Counted from the first letter of the stretch, positions 8,649 through 18,838 are shown. The stretch is DNA of 64,000 nucleotides from Roseateles_B sp041905785 (GCA_041905785.1 JAYRKJ010000008.1:1-64000); one strand, 5' to 3'. Made by a program: numbers and translations. The notes: a model not told the origin generated them from the letters alone.

Positions 8649-9152
8649 GTGATTGCCCGACAACGCCAAGCGCCCGCCTTCCAGCTGGAAGTGCGGGCGC
8701 CTTTTCTTTGGTGCGCGGCAACGGCGATGCTGTGGGCACTCGCGCTGCTGGCCGCCGCCGCTGCGGTGGCCGCCCAGCTCGGGCAGCGCCTGGGCCAAGG
8801 GGCCGGGCAGGTCTGCTGGGCTGTGGTCGTCGCGGGTCTGCCGCCGCTGGCGTGGCGAGCCTGGCGAAGCGCTGCCGGCGGCACCTGGCAGCTGTTGTGG
8901 GACGGGCAGCACTGGGCGCTGCGGGCGGGTGAGGCGCTGAGGGCGGCCCGGCATGACGCGCCCAGGCGGGCCATCGACGTGCAGGTGGCCTTCGACGTCG
9001 GTGGCCTGTTGCTGCTGCGCTGCCGCTTCAGCGATGTCGCGCGGCCCACCACCGTCTACCTGCCCTTGCTGCGGCGCGACCATCCATCAAGCTGGTTGCC
9101 TTTACGCTGGGCGCTTTTCTCGGCACGGCAATTGCCGCCCGACGCGGCCTGA
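8649..9152 (+). CDS. YgfX/CptA-like two-helix membrane protein, uncharacterised
   Basis: This 167-residue protein has two hydrophobic helices (about residues 22-44 and 52-70), then a WQLLWDGQHWAL segment, a FDVGGLLLLRCRF strand and a C-terminal SSWLPLRWALFSARQL. This layout resembles the YgfX/CptA family of inner-membrane proteins, described in E. coli as partner of SdhE and as affecting cytoskeletal proteins; no sdhE-like gene is nearby, so a toxin role is not claimed. The start is uncertain. GTG 8649 gives the family-like N-terminus but places the first codons inside the fabF terminator hairpin; GTG 8691 and ATG 8727 are alternatives. Confidence 0.55.
   Translation: MIARQRQAPAFQLEVRAPFLWCAATAMLWALALLAAAAAVAAQLGQRLGQGAGQVCWAVVVAGLPPLAWRAWRSAAGGTWQLLWDGQHWALRAGEALRAARHDAPRRAIDVQVAFDVGGLLLLRCRFSDVARPTTVYLPLLRRDHPSSWLPLRWALFSARQLPPDAA
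8670..8708 (+). terminator. Rho-independent terminator of the fab operon
   Basis: GCGCCCGC-CTTCCAG pairs with CTGGAAG-T-GCGGGCGC (one bulged T), followed by CTTTTCTTT. It begins 50 bases after the fabF stop and overlaps the 5' end of the next reading frame. Confidence 0.88.
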
Positions 9153-9319
9153 TCCGCCATGACCTCGGGCATGGCGCCGCTGTTCATGCTTTGATACATG
9201 TCCCGCATGCAATGAATGCCGCCCGGCGGCGATGCGCGGTCAGGGCCTAGCGCTGGCGTTGCACAATGGCGCCGGGCCCTGCAGTGCTTCGCCAGGGCCG
9301 AACCAGAGCCAAACCGTTT

Positions 9320-10780
9320 ATGAATCAAGCTTTCTCTCGGCAGTCCGTGCTGCGCCGCTCCATCCCCTGCGTGTTCAGCGCCCTGGCCTTGTGCTTCGGG
9401 ATGGGCTTGGGCCTGGCGCCGACGGCCGCCCTGGCTCAGGCGCGAGAGCTGCCGGACTTCACCGAGCTGGTGGATCGCGTGGGGCCCGCGGTGGTCAATA
9501 TCAAGACATCCGAGAAGGCCAAGCCAGCCGAGAACCCGGCCATGGACGAGCAGATGCAGGAGTTCCTGCGCCGCTTCGGCATCCCCGTGCCCCGCCGCGG
9601 CGCGCCGCGCAATGGCGACGAGGATGCGCCCACCCGTCGTGGCCTGGGCTCGGGCTTCATCCTCAGCGCAGATGGCTTCGTGATGACCAACGCCCACGTG
9701 GTCGAGGGCGCCGACGAGGTGCTGGTGACCCTCACCGACAAGCGCGAGTTCAAGGCCAAGGTCATTGGCCTGGACAAGCGCACGGACGTGGCGGTGGTGA
9801 AGATCGAGGCCACCGGCTTGCCACAGGTGAAGATCGGCGACAGCGCGCGGCTCAAGGTCGGCGAATGGGTGATGGCCATCGGCTCGCCCTTCGGTTTCGA
9901 CAACAGCGTGACGGCGGGCATTGTCAGTGCCAAGCAGCGCGACACGGGTGACTTCCTCACCTTCATCCAGACCGACGTGGCCATCAACCCTGGCAATTCC
10001 GGCGGCCCGCTGCTCAATATGCGCGGCGAGGTGGTGGGCATCAACTCGCAGATCTACAGCCAGTCCGGCGGCTTCATGGGCATCTCCTTCGCGATTCCCA
10101 TCGATGAGGCCATCCGCGTCTCGGATCAGCTGCGGGCCTCCGGCCGTGTGCTGCGTGGCCGCATCGGTGTGGGCATCGTGGACTTGTCCAAGGACGTGGC
10201 CGAGGCCATCGGGCTGGGCAAGCCGACCGGCGCCCTGGTTCAGCGGGTCGAAAGCGGCTCGCCGGCCGAGAAGGCGGGCATCGAAGGCGGTGATGTCATC
10301 ACCAAGGTCGATGGCAAGCTCATCCAGAGTGCTGCCGAGCTGCGCCGCTCCGTCGCTGCCATCAAGCCGGGCAGCAAGGCGACTGTGCAGGTCTTCCGCC
10401 GCGGCGCCACCAAGGATCTCACGCTGACGGTAGCGGAGCTGGAGTCCGACAAGCCCACCAAGGCGCCTGCCGAGCCGGAGGCCAAGCCCGCACCCGGCGC
10501 TGCGGCCGCCCTGGGTCTGACGCTGGGCGAAATCGGCGAGGCGCAGCGCAAGGAGCTCAAGCTTCGCGGCGGGGTGCTGGTCGAAAACGCCGAGGGGCCA
10601 GCGGCTCGCGCTGGCCTGCGCGACGGCGACATCATCCTCTCCGTCGACAATGTCGAGGTGGCCAGCGTCAAGCAGCTGCAGACGCAGCTGGCCAAGCTGG
10701 ACAAGGCCAAGCTCATCAACTTCCTGGTGCGCCGCGGTGAGGCGGTGAGCTTTGTGCTGGTCAAGCCTGCCACACGCTGA
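9320..10780 (+). CDS. degP: DegP/MucD-family periplasmic serine endoprotease
   Basis: An HtrA-type protease that degrades misfolded envelope proteins. It has a signal peptide of about 41 residues ending in AALAQA, a trypsin-like domain with His126 (TNAHVVEG), Asp156 (TDVAVVKI) and Ser227 (NPGNSGGP), then two PDZ domains (roughly residues 255-350 and 380-486). At 486 residues it has the MucD/DegQ length. In many betaproteobacteria mucD is the last gene of rpoE-rseA-rseB-mucD, but here the sigma factor and its regulators are missing from the locus. The ATG at 9320 gives a normal signal peptide. Confidence 0.95.
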   Translation: MNQAFSRQSVLRRSIPCVFSALALCFGMGLGLAPTAALAQARELPDFTELVDRVGPAVVNIKTSEKAKPAENPAMDEQMQEFLRRFGIPVPRRGAPRNGDEDAPTRRGLGSGFILSADGFVMTNAHVVEGADEVLVTLTDKREFKAKVIGLDKRTDVAVVKIEATGLPQVKIGDSARLKVGEWVMAIGSPFGFDNSVTAGIVSAKQRDTGDFLTFIQTDVAINPGNSGGPLLNMRGEVVGINSQIYSQSGGFMGISFAIPIDEAIRVSDQLRASGRVLRGRIGVGIVDLSKDVAEAIGLGKPTGALVQRVESGSPAEKAGIEGGDVITKVDGKLIQSAAELRRSVAAIKPGSKATVQVFRRGATKDLTLTVAELESDKPTKAPAEPEAKPAPGAAAALGLTLGEIGEAQRKELKLRGGVLVENAEGPAARAGLRDGDIILSVDNVEVASVKQLQTQLAKLDKAKLINFLVRRGEAVSFVLVKPATR

Positions 10781-10986
10781 ACGCCCCGCCCGTGGTCTCA
10801 CGCGCTTGCCGGCCTGAGCGGGCGCTTGGCGGTTTGAAGGTCTTGGACATCCCCACTAGCCTGGCAGGTCTTTCCGTCATGTGGAATAGGGCCGCCAAGG
10901 CCCGGGGCAATGAAACGAGGTTTGCACTCGCTCACTTGAGGCGATAAGTCCGGATTGGGGTGCTTGTAGGATAGAATGCAGACCAT

Positions 10987-11000
10987 CAAACGTTTGTTTG
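10987..11000. promoter_or_regulatory. PsrA/TetR-type operator-like dyad CAAAC(N4)GTTTG
   Basis: CAAAC, four bases, GTTTG. This matches the published PsrA consensus, G/C-AAAC(N2-4)GTTT-G/C, used by a TetR-family fatty acid regulator in Pseudomonas. A TAGAAT -10-like hexamer (10972-10977) lies just upstream. The controlled gene is not obvious. Confidence 0.4.
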
Positions 11001-11151
11001 AGCGTGCTGTCCGCATGAGTGGCAAGGTCGCACCAGCTGTCCCCAGGATGCTCACAGGAGCCTGTTGATAACTTGTGCATAAAAATCCTTGTTGGCGGGT
11101 CGCAACGGCCGGAAAGCCAATGACGGTGCGGTTTCCAGGCGGACGCTCGGC

Positions 11152-11229
11152 TACAATGGAAGCCCAACAAGCAGTTGCCATACGTTTTTGTTGGAAGGCG
11201 CGTCACCGTTTCGACGTGCCTTTTTTTTA
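11152..11229 (+). ncRNA. Candidate short structured RNA upstream of lepA
   Basis: TACAAT (11152-11157) would start RNA near 11164. The transcript would fold into CCAACAA/TTGTTGG (11164-11170 with 11188-11194), then AAGGCGCGTC/GACGTGCCTT (11195-11204 with 11213-11222), and end in eight T. It could be an independent RNA of about 65 nt or an attenuator for lepA. No convincing -35 was found. Confidence 0.5.
11195..11229 (+). terminator. Rho-independent terminator upstream of lepA
   Basis: Ten-base stem AAGGCGCGTC/GACGTGCCTT with one G-T pair and an eight-base loop, directly followed by TTTTTTTT (11221-11228). Confidence 0.88.
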
Positions 11230-11335
11230 GCTCCAGCACGGCGTCTTTCGCGCCTTCAACATCGCACCGCGATTTGAGCTTGCGCCGCAGCGACTTCGTC
11301 GCAGTGCCCACGGACTTGGCGCAGCAAAGAACAGC

Positions 11336-13144
<1,809 letters not shown>

Positions 13145-13155
13145 ACAACATCTAC

Positions 13156-14130
13156 ATGAGTGCACTGACCGGGATTCTGTTCGCGGCGCTGATCATCTAT
13201 GGCGGCGGCTGGTATGCAGGGCAATGGACGGGGAATTTTTCCCTGCTGCTCCTGATCCTCACCTCGGTGACCGGCCTTTACTGGCTGGCCGAGCGATTCC
13301 ATTTCCGGCCGGCCCGCGAGCAGGCCGCCATCGAGCTGGAGGCCGCCGACCTGAAGCGCCGCGAGGCGCTGGCGGCGCAGGGCATCGCCCGGGTGGACGG
13401 TGACATCGCCGGCGCGAAGGAAGAAGTGCTGCGCCAGCCCTGGTGGCTGGACTGGACCGCCGGGCTGTTCCCGGTGATCCTGATCGTCTTCCTGTTGCGC
13501 TCCTTTCTGTTCGAGCCCTTCAAGATTCCGTCGGGCTCCATGGTGCCCACCCTGCTGGTGGGAGACCTGATTCTGGTCAACAAGTTCCACTACGGCATCC
13601 GCCTGCCGGTGATCAACAAGAAGATCGTCGGCAACCACGAGGTGCAGCGCGGCGATGTCATGGTCTTCCGCTACCCCGAAGACCCGCGCATGGACTTCAT
13701 CAAGCGCGTCGTCGGCCTGCCGGGCGACGAGATCAGCTACCGCAACCAGCATCTTTTCCTCAATGGCAAGCCGGTGGACGTGAAGCCGGTCGACGCCTAC
13801 TACGACGAAGACAGCATGCAGATGCGCAGCCGCTTCGAGGAGCAGTTGGCCGGCAAGTCGCACAAGCTGCTGGTGGATACGAACCGGCAGCAGTTCTTCC
13901 ATCCGGATCGCAAGGACGGCCCCTTTCCCTTCCAGGACCATTGCACCTACAACGCTGAGGGCTTGACTTGCAAGGTTCCGGCAGGACACTACTTCATGCT
14001 GGGGGACAACCGGGATAACTCCCGCGACTCCCGCTTCTGGGGTTTCGTGCCGGACGAGAACATCGTCGGCAAGGCCTTCATGATCTGGATGAATTTCAGC
14101 AATCCCAAGCGCATTGGATTCTTTGACTGA
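13156..14130 (+). CDS. lepB: Signal peptidase I
   Basis: LepB removes signal peptides at the outer face of the inner membrane. The 324-residue protein has two N-terminal membrane helices (about 5-20 and 28-45), a charged cytoplasmic linker, a third helix (about 103-118), then nucleophile Ser128 in IPSGSMVPTL and general base Lys183 in DFIKRVVGLPGD. The GDNRDNSRDSRFWG box is intact. The ATG at 13156, 11 bases after lepA, gives the family N-terminus. Confidence 0.97.
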   Translation: MSALTGILFAALIIYGGGWYAGQWTGNFSLLLLILTSVTGLYWLAERFHFRPAREQAAIELEAADLKRREALAAQGIARVDGDIAGAKEEVLRQPWWLDWTAGLFPVILIVFLLRSFLFEPFKIPSGSMVPTLLVGDLILVNKFHYGIRLPVINKKIVGNHEVQRGDVMVFRYPEDPRMDFIKRVVGLPGDEISYRNQHLFLNGKPVDVKPVDAYYDEDSMQMRSRFEEQLAGKSHKLLVDTNRQQFFHPDRKDGPFPFQDHCTYNAEGLTCKVPAGHYFMLGDNRDNSRDSRFWGFVPDENIVGKAFMIWMNFSNPKRIGFFD

Positions 14131-14176
14131 TTCATCCGTGAATACTGCGAGGCTTTTTGTTCAGCGAGGAGAGGCA

Positions 14177-14536
14177 ATGAGGCGTGCGCACCGTCGCCAG
14201 TCAGGCATCAGCTTGTTGGGCTTGCTGTTCTGGGCCGTGGTTCTGTCCTTCACGGGCTTGATCGCCGCCCGCACCATCCCGACCGTGATGGAGTACTACA
14301 CCATCCAGCACGCGGTGGACAAGATTGCCCGCGGCAACCCCGCCACCGTGCCGCTCGCCCGAGCCGAGTTCGACCGGATCAAGCAGATCGAGTACTCGAT
14401 CACGAGCATCAGTTCGGAAGACCTGGTGATCACCAAGGAAGACGAGAAGGTTCGCATCAGCTTTGCCTACGACAAGCAGGTGGATCTGTTCGGACCGGTG
14501 TCCCTGCTGATCAAGTACGAGGGGCAGTCTCGCTGA
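14177..14536 (+). CDS. DUF4845 family single-helix membrane protein
   Basis: A 119-residue protein with a basic start (MRRAHRRQSG), one hydrophobic segment (about residues 11-30, ISLLGLLFWAVVLSFTGLIA) and a periplasmic domain ending VDLFGPVSLLIKYEG. The glycine followed by a hydrophobic helix resembles a type IV pilin-like N-terminus. This is the DUF4845 family, almost always located between lepB and rnc; its function is unknown. The ATG at 14177 has a strong Shine-Dalgarno (GAGGAGAG); an in-frame upstream start at 14114 would overlap lepB. Confidence 0.85.
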   Translation: MRRAHRRQSGISLLGLLFWAVVLSFTGLIAARTIPTVMEYYTIQHAVDKIARGNPATVPLARAEFDRIKQIEYSITSISSEDLVITKEDEKVRISFAYDKQVDLFGPVSLLIKYEGQSR

Positions 14537-14552
14537 GACGCCTGCCAGCGCC

Positions 14553-15257
14553 ATGAGCCATCCCATGGATGCCCTGCAGTCGAGGCTGGGCTACCAATTC
14601 AAGGACAGCGGACTGCTGCAGCGGGCCGTGACCCACCGCAGCTTTGGCGCCGATCACAACGAGCGGCTGGAGTTCCTCGGCGACGCTGTGCTCAGCCTGG
14701 CGGTGTCCAGCCTGCTCTACGAACGCTATGCAGGCTCCGACGAGGGCGACCTGACCCGCATCCGCGCGCACCTGGTGCGCGAGGAGAGTCTGCACAAGCT
14801 GGCGTTGGGACTGGGTCTTCCTCAGGTGCTGCGCATGAGCGAAGGCGAGGCGCGGGGGGGCGGTGCGCAGCGCGCCTCCATCCTGGCCGACGCCACCGAG
14901 GCCATCATCGGCGCCGCGTTCGTCGATGGCGGCTATCCGGCCGCCCGCGAGATCGTGCGCAAGCTGCTGGGCGAATTGATCAACACCTCCGCCAGCGACA
15001 CCTGGGCCAAGGACGCCAAGACGGCCCTGCAGGAATGGCTGCAGGCACGCCGCCTGGCCGTGCCCGTCTACCGCATCATCGAGACCCGCGGCCAGGCGCA
15101 CGCCCAGACCTTCGAGGTCGAGTGCGCGGTGCCGGCCCTGGGGTTGGGCAAACGCGGCGAAGGCCGCTCGCGCCGAGCTGCTGAACAAGATGCCGCCAAG
15201 CGTATGCTTGAGGAACTGATGGCGCGGGACAAGCCCGGGTCCGCGCTGTCGTCTTGA
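14553..15257 (+). CDS. rnc: Ribonuclease III
   Basis: RNase III cleaves double-stranded RNA in rRNA maturation and mRNA control. The 234-residue protein has the catalytic signature ERLEFLGDAVL (residues about 38-48), a second acidic cluster ADATEAIIGA, and a C-terminal dsRNA-binding domain starting near DAKTALQEWLQ. The C-terminal KRGEGRSRRAAEQDAAKRML is typical. It lies 16 bases after the DUF4845 gene. Confidence 0.98.
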   Translation: MSHPMDALQSRLGYQFKDSGLLQRAVTHRSFGADHNERLEFLGDAVLSLAVSSLLYERYAGSDEGDLTRIRAHLVREESLHKLALGLGLPQVLRMSEGEARGGGAQRASILADATEAIIGAAFVDGGYPAAREIVRKLLGELINTSASDTWAKDAKTALQEWLQARRLAVPVYRIIETRGQAHAQTFEVECAVPALGLGKRGEGRSRRAAEQDAAKRMLEELMARDKPGSALSS

Positions 15258-15319
15258 CGGGCGAGCCATCCACGCGCGATACACATGCGCCTCCTGCAGG
15301 CGCTCCAAAGGTCACAGAC

Positions 15320-16228
15320 ATGAACGACACCGCGCCCGAATCCGGGCTGCCGCAGCGCTGCGGCCTCATCGCCATCGTGGGCCGGCCCAATGTGGGCAAG
15401 TCCACCCTGCTCAATGCTCTGGTGGGGCAGAAAGTCAGCATTACCTCGGACAAGGCCCAGACCACGCGCCACCGCATCACCGGCGTGCGCACCATGGACG
15501 AGGCGCAGTTCGTCTTCGTCGACACCCCGGGCTTCCAGACCAAGCACAACGCGGCGCTGAACCGCAATCTGAACCGCACGGTACACGGCGTGCTGGGCGA
15601 CGTGGACCTGGTGCTCTTCGTCGTTGAGGCCGGCCGCTTCGGACTGGACGATGCCAAGGTGCTGGCCCTGCTGCCCGAGAACAAGCCGGTCGTGCTGATC
15701 GCCAACAAGCTGGATGCCGTGCACCGCCGCGCCGAGCTGGCGCCGTGGCTCAAGGCCATGGCGGAGCGCCGCAACTTCGCGGAGTTCGTGCCCCTGTCGG
15801 CGCGCAAGGAGGCCGACGTCACGCGCCTGTTCAAGATCCTCAAGCCCTATCTGCCCGAGCAGGGCTGGTTCTATGACGAGGACGCCCTGACTGATCGCTC
15901 CGAGCGCTTCCTGGCCAGCGAGATCATTCGCGAGAAGCTGTTCCGCCTGACCGGCGACGAGCTGCCCTACACCTCCACCGTCGTGATCGACAAGTGGGAA
16001 GACGAAGGCGAGCTGCGCCGCATCTCGGCCTCCATCGTGGTGGAGCGCGACGCGCACAAGGGCATGATCATCGGCCAGGGTGGCGAGCGGCTCAAGCGCA
16101 TCGGCTCCGAGGCGCGCCAGGAGCTGGAGCACCTGATGGACGGCCGCGTTTTCCTCGAGCTGTGGGTCAAGGTCCGCTCAGGCTGGGCGGACAACGAAGA
16201 GCATCTGCGCACCTATGGCTACGAGTGA
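15320..16228 (+). CDS. era: GTPase Era
   Basis: Era is a ribosome-assembly GTPase that binds the 3' end of 16S rRNA. The protein shows IVGRPNVGKSTLLNAL (G1), DTPGF (G3), NKLD (G4), and a C-terminal KH domain with GQGGERLKRIGSEARQELE. I chose the ATG at 15320 (302 residues), which matches the family. A TTG at 15254 that overlaps the rnc stop would add 22 unconserved residues. Confidence 0.97.
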   Translation: MNDTAPESGLPQRCGLIAIVGRPNVGKSTLLNALVGQKVSITSDKAQTTRHRITGVRTMDEAQFVFVDTPGFQTKHNAALNRNLNRTVHGVLGDVDLVLFVVEAGRFGLDDAKVLALLPENKPVVLIANKLDAVHRRAELAPWLKAMAERRNFAEFVPLSARKEADVTRLFKILKPYLPEQGWFYDEDALTDRSERFLASEIIREKLFRLTGDELPYTSTVVIDKWEDEGELRRISASIVVERDAHKGMIIGQGGERLKRIGSEARQELEHLMDGRVFLELWVKVRSGWADNEEHLRTYGYE

Positions 16229-16247
16229 GTGGCCGCGGCGACCCTGA

Positions 16248-17027
16248 ATGGTCACCCGCGCCCCTCGACTGCCCAGCACGCAGCCGGCCTTCGTGCTGCA
16301 TCACTACGACTGGAGCGAGACCAGCCTGATCCTGGACCTCTTCACCCGCGAGCAGGGCCGGCTGGCCGTGGTCGCCAAGGGCGCGAAGCGGCCGTATTCG
16401 CAGCTGCGATCGGTGCTGCTGCCCTTCCAGCGCCTGCAGGTGGGCCTGAGCAAGCCCGCGCGGGACGAGCGCAGCGAAGCCGAGGTCCAGACCCTGCGCA
16501 GCGCCGAGTGGGCCGGCGGCCACCCCCTGCCTACGGGCGCCGCCCTGTTCGCCGGCTACTACCTCAACGAGCTGCTGCTGAAGCTGTTGGCCCGGCAGGA
16601 TCCGCATCCCCGCATCTTCGACGCCTATGCCGCCACGCTCCCGCTGCTGAGCGAAGACGAAGACCAGCGCAGCCAGGCCGCGCTGCGCGCCTTCGAGCTG
16701 CGACTGCTGGCAGACCTGGGCCTGCTGCCTGACCTCAGCCTGGTCACCCAGACGCAGCGTGCGCTGGACCCGGAGCGGCTCTACATGCTCGGCCCCGAAA
16801 TGGGCGTCTGCACCCTGAGCCATGACGCGCCGGCCTTCGGCGCGTCCCAGTTGATCCAGCTGCAGGCCGCACTGCTGCATGGTTCGCAGGCCGCGCTGCA
16901 GCAGGCCTGTGCCGACTGCCTGCCCGCGCTCAAGGCCTGTCTGCGCGGCCTGCTTCACTATCATCTGGGCCACAAGCCGCTGCGGACCCGCGCGGTGATG
17001 CTGGATCTGCAAAAACTGCTGGACTGA
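16248..17027 (+). CDS. recO: DNA repair protein RecO
   Basis: RecO works with RecF and RecR to load RecA at single-stranded gaps. The 259-residue protein has an N-terminal OB-fold (HHYDWSETSLILDLFTREQG, VAKGAKRPYS) and the helical C-terminal domain with YYLNELLLKLL. No zinc-binding cysteine cluster is complete, as in other proteobacterial RecO. It sits between era and pdxJ, its usual neighbours. Confidence 0.95.
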   Translation: MVTRAPRLPSTQPAFVLHHYDWSETSLILDLFTREQGRLAVVAKGAKRPYSQLRSVLLPFQRLQVGLSKPARDERSEAEVQTLRSAEWAGGHPLPTGAALFAGYYLNELLLKLLARQDPHPRIFDAYAATLPLLSEDEDQRSQAALRAFELRLLADLGLLPDLSLVTQTQRALDPERLYMLGPEMGVCTLSHDAPAFGASQLIQLQAALLHGSQAALQQACADCLPALKACLRGLLHYHLGHKPLRTRAVMLDLQKLLD

Positions 17028-17031
17028 TGCC

Positions 17032-17814
17032 ATGAATCCCCTGGTCGCTCCCGAAGCCCTGCGCCACGAAGGCCGCTGCGCGCTGTCCGTCAACGTCAAC
17101 AAGGTCGCGCTGCTGCGCAACACCCGGCACTTGGGGATCCCCAGCGTGACGCGCGCGGCAGAGCTGTGCCTGCAGGCGGGCGCCCAGGGCATCACCGTGC
17201 ATCCGCGGCCCGATGGCCGCCACATCCGCACCGAAGACGTCCATGAGCTGGCCACCCTGCTCAAGACCTGGCCCCAGGCCGAGTACAACATCGAGGGCAA
17301 CCCCACGCAGAACCTGATGGACTTCGTGCGTCAGGTTCGGCCGCACCAGGTGACCTTCGTGCCCGATGCCGAAGACCAGTTCACCTCCGACCATGGCTGG
17401 AACCTGCCGGCGGACATGGAACGTCTGCGCCCGCTGATCGCCGAATGCAAGGCGCTGGGTGTGCGCGTCAGCCTCTTCATGGACCCCATCCCGGCGGCCA
17501 TGAGCCATGTCGCGGCACTGGGGGCCGACCGCATCGAGCTCTACACGGAGACCTTCGCCAGCGCCTTCGGCACGCCGCGCGAGGCCGAGGTGCTGGCGGG
17601 CTTCACCGCCACCGCCGAGGCGGCGCTGGCCCTGGGGCTGGGCATCAACGCCGGTCACGACCTCAACCGCCCCAACCTGACCGCCTTTCTGAAGGCGGTG
17701 CCGGGGGTGCTTGAAGTGTCCATCGGCCACGCCCTGATCGCCGACGCGCTGGAACTGGGTTATGCCGAGACCGTGCGCGACTACCAGCGCAGCATTCAGC
17801 GGGCTTACGCCTGA
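17032..17814 (+). CDS. pdxJ: Pyridoxine 5'-phosphate synthase
   Basis: PdxJ joins 1-deoxyxylulose 5-phosphate and 3-amino-2-oxopropyl phosphate to make pyridoxine phosphate (vitamin B6). The 260-residue TIM-barrel shows SVNVNKVALLRNTR near the start, ITVHPRPDGRHI, EYNIEGNPT, RVSLFMDP, RIELYTE and INAGHDLN, all family motifs. It starts four bases after recO and is followed by acpS, as in E. coli. Confidence 0.98.
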   Translation: MNPLVAPEALRHEGRCALSVNVNKVALLRNTRHLGIPSVTRAAELCLQAGAQGITVHPRPDGRHIRTEDVHELATLLKTWPQAEYNIEGNPTQNLMDFVRQVRPHQVTFVPDAEDQFTSDHGWNLPADMERLRPLIAECKALGVRVSLFMDPIPAAMSHVAALGADRIELYTETFASAFGTPREAEVLAGFTATAEAALALGLGINAGHDLNRPNLTAFLKAVPGVLEVSIGHALIADALELGYAETVRDYQRSIQRAYA

Positions 17815-17850
17815 GAGCTGCAGCAGCCACCGGCGTCGAGGAGTCTTGAC

Positions 17851-18276
17851 ATGATCTACGGCATCGGCACTGACGTCTGCGACATCCGGCGCATCGCCGA
17901 CACCCTGCAGCGCCGCGGACAGCGCTTTGCCGAGAAGGTGCTGGGCCCGCATGAGATCGAAGTCTTCCGCGAGCGAAGCGCCCGCGTCCAGGCTCGCGGC
18001 GTCGCCTACCTGGCGACCCGCTTCTCGGCCAAGGAAGCCTTCTCCAAGGCCATCGGCATGGGGATGCGCATGCCCATGACCTGGCGTGACTGCGAGATCG
18101 TCAAGGCGGCCAGCGGCAAGCCGGAGATCCGCCTGCATGGCGAGCTGAAGACCTGGTTCGAGGCACGCGGCCTGCGCGCCCATGTCACCGTCAGCGACGA
18201 GACGGACTATGCGACCTCCTTCGTGGTGGTCGAGACAGGCCGGGCATCGGCGCTGCCCGGTGCGCCGCAGCCGTGA
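17851..18276 (+). CDS. acpS: Holo-[acyl-carrier-protein] synthase
   Basis: AcpS transfers 4'-phosphopantetheine from CoA to Ser37 of the AcpP encoded 11 kb upstream. The 141-residue protein starts MIYGIGTDVCDIRRI (Mg-binding Asp) and has ATRFSAKEAFSKAIG, the second metal and catalytic segment. The C-terminal 15 residues form an unconserved Pro/Ala tail. The stop overlaps the GTG start of the next gene. Confidence 0.97.
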   Translation: MIYGIGTDVCDIRRIADTLQRRGQRFAEKVLGPHEIEVFRERSARVQARGVAYLATRFSAKEAFSKAIGMGMRMPMTWRDCEIVKAASGKPEIRLHGELKTWFEARGLRAHVTVSDETDYATSFVVVETGRASALPGAPQP

Positions 18277-18827
18277 GCGTGGCCGTGACAGTGGCCGTGC
18301 GCGTGCTGCCCTACCAGGCCGCATGGCCGGTGGCCTTCGAGGCCGAGGCGCTGTCGCTGCGCGCGCTGCTGGGCCGCTGTGTCCACGGGCTGCACCACAT
18401 CGGCAGCACATCGGTGCCAGGTCTTGCCGCCAAGCCCATCATCGACATGCTGCTGGAGGTGCCGGACCTGGCCAGGCTGGACGCCGGCAGCGAAGCGCTT
18501 GTCGCCGCGGGCTACGAAGCGCTGGGTGAGTACGGCTTGCCGGGGCGCCGCTATTTCCGAAAGTCGGACGCCCTGGGGCAGCGCAGTCATCACCTGCATG
18601 CGTTCACGGCCGGCCATCACGAGGTGCGGCGCCACCTGGCCTTTCGCGACTACCTGATCGCGCATGCTGAAGTGGCGGCGGCCTATGGCGCGCTCAAGCA
18701 GGCCCTCGCGATGGCCCATCCAGAGGACATCGATGCCTATATGGATGGCAAGGACCCCTTCATCAAGCAACACGAGGCCCTCGCATTGGCCTGGGCGCTT
18801 ACCCAAGGGCCCGTTCTCTTCACCTAG
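18273..18827 (+). CDS. GrpB family protein (UPF0157, nucleotidyltransferase-like fold)
   Basis: A 184-residue GrpB-domain protein: HHIGSTSVPGLAAKPIIDMLLEV is the family core, with the GS and D residues of a nucleotidyltransferase-type fold, and the helical SHHLHAFTAGHHEVRRHLAFRDYL follows. In other bacteria the domain occurs alone or fused to CoaE; a biochemical role has not been firmly established. It starts with GTG overlapping the acpS stop and leads directly into nagZ. Confidence 0.88.
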   Translation: MSVAVTVAVRVLPYQAAWPVAFEAEALSLRALLGRCVHGLHHIGSTSVPGLAAKPIIDMLLEVPDLARLDAGSEALVAAGYEALGEYGLPGRRYFRKSDALGQRSHHLHAFTAGHHEVRRHLAFRDYLIAHAEVAAAYGALKQALAMAHPEDIDAYMDGKDPFIKQHEALALAWALTQGPVLFT

Positions 18828-18838
18828 AAAGCACGCGC

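Larger units (their letters stand above)
10781..11335 (+). promoter_or_regulatory. degP-lepA intergenic region with operator-like dyad and possible small RNA
   Basis: This 555-base gap encodes no recognisable protein. It holds the dyad CAAAC-GTTT-GTTTG (10987-11000), a 17-codon open frame after it (ATG near 11016), a TACAAT -10-like hexamer at 11152-11157 and a two-hairpin stretch ending in a T8 terminator at 11228. The remaining 107 bases before lepA are unremarkable. Confidence 0.55.

Noticed and set aside
8649..9152. Toxin-antitoxin module based on YgfX/CptA resemblance
   Set aside because: No SdhE-like partner is adjacent and the toxin role of this family outside E. coli is not established.
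9130..9215. Protein-like minus-strand peptide (MRDMYQSMNSGAMPEV) as a gene remnant
   Set aside because: The frame is short, continues into the antisense of the YgfX-like gene and has no start signal; too little evidence for a pseudogene.
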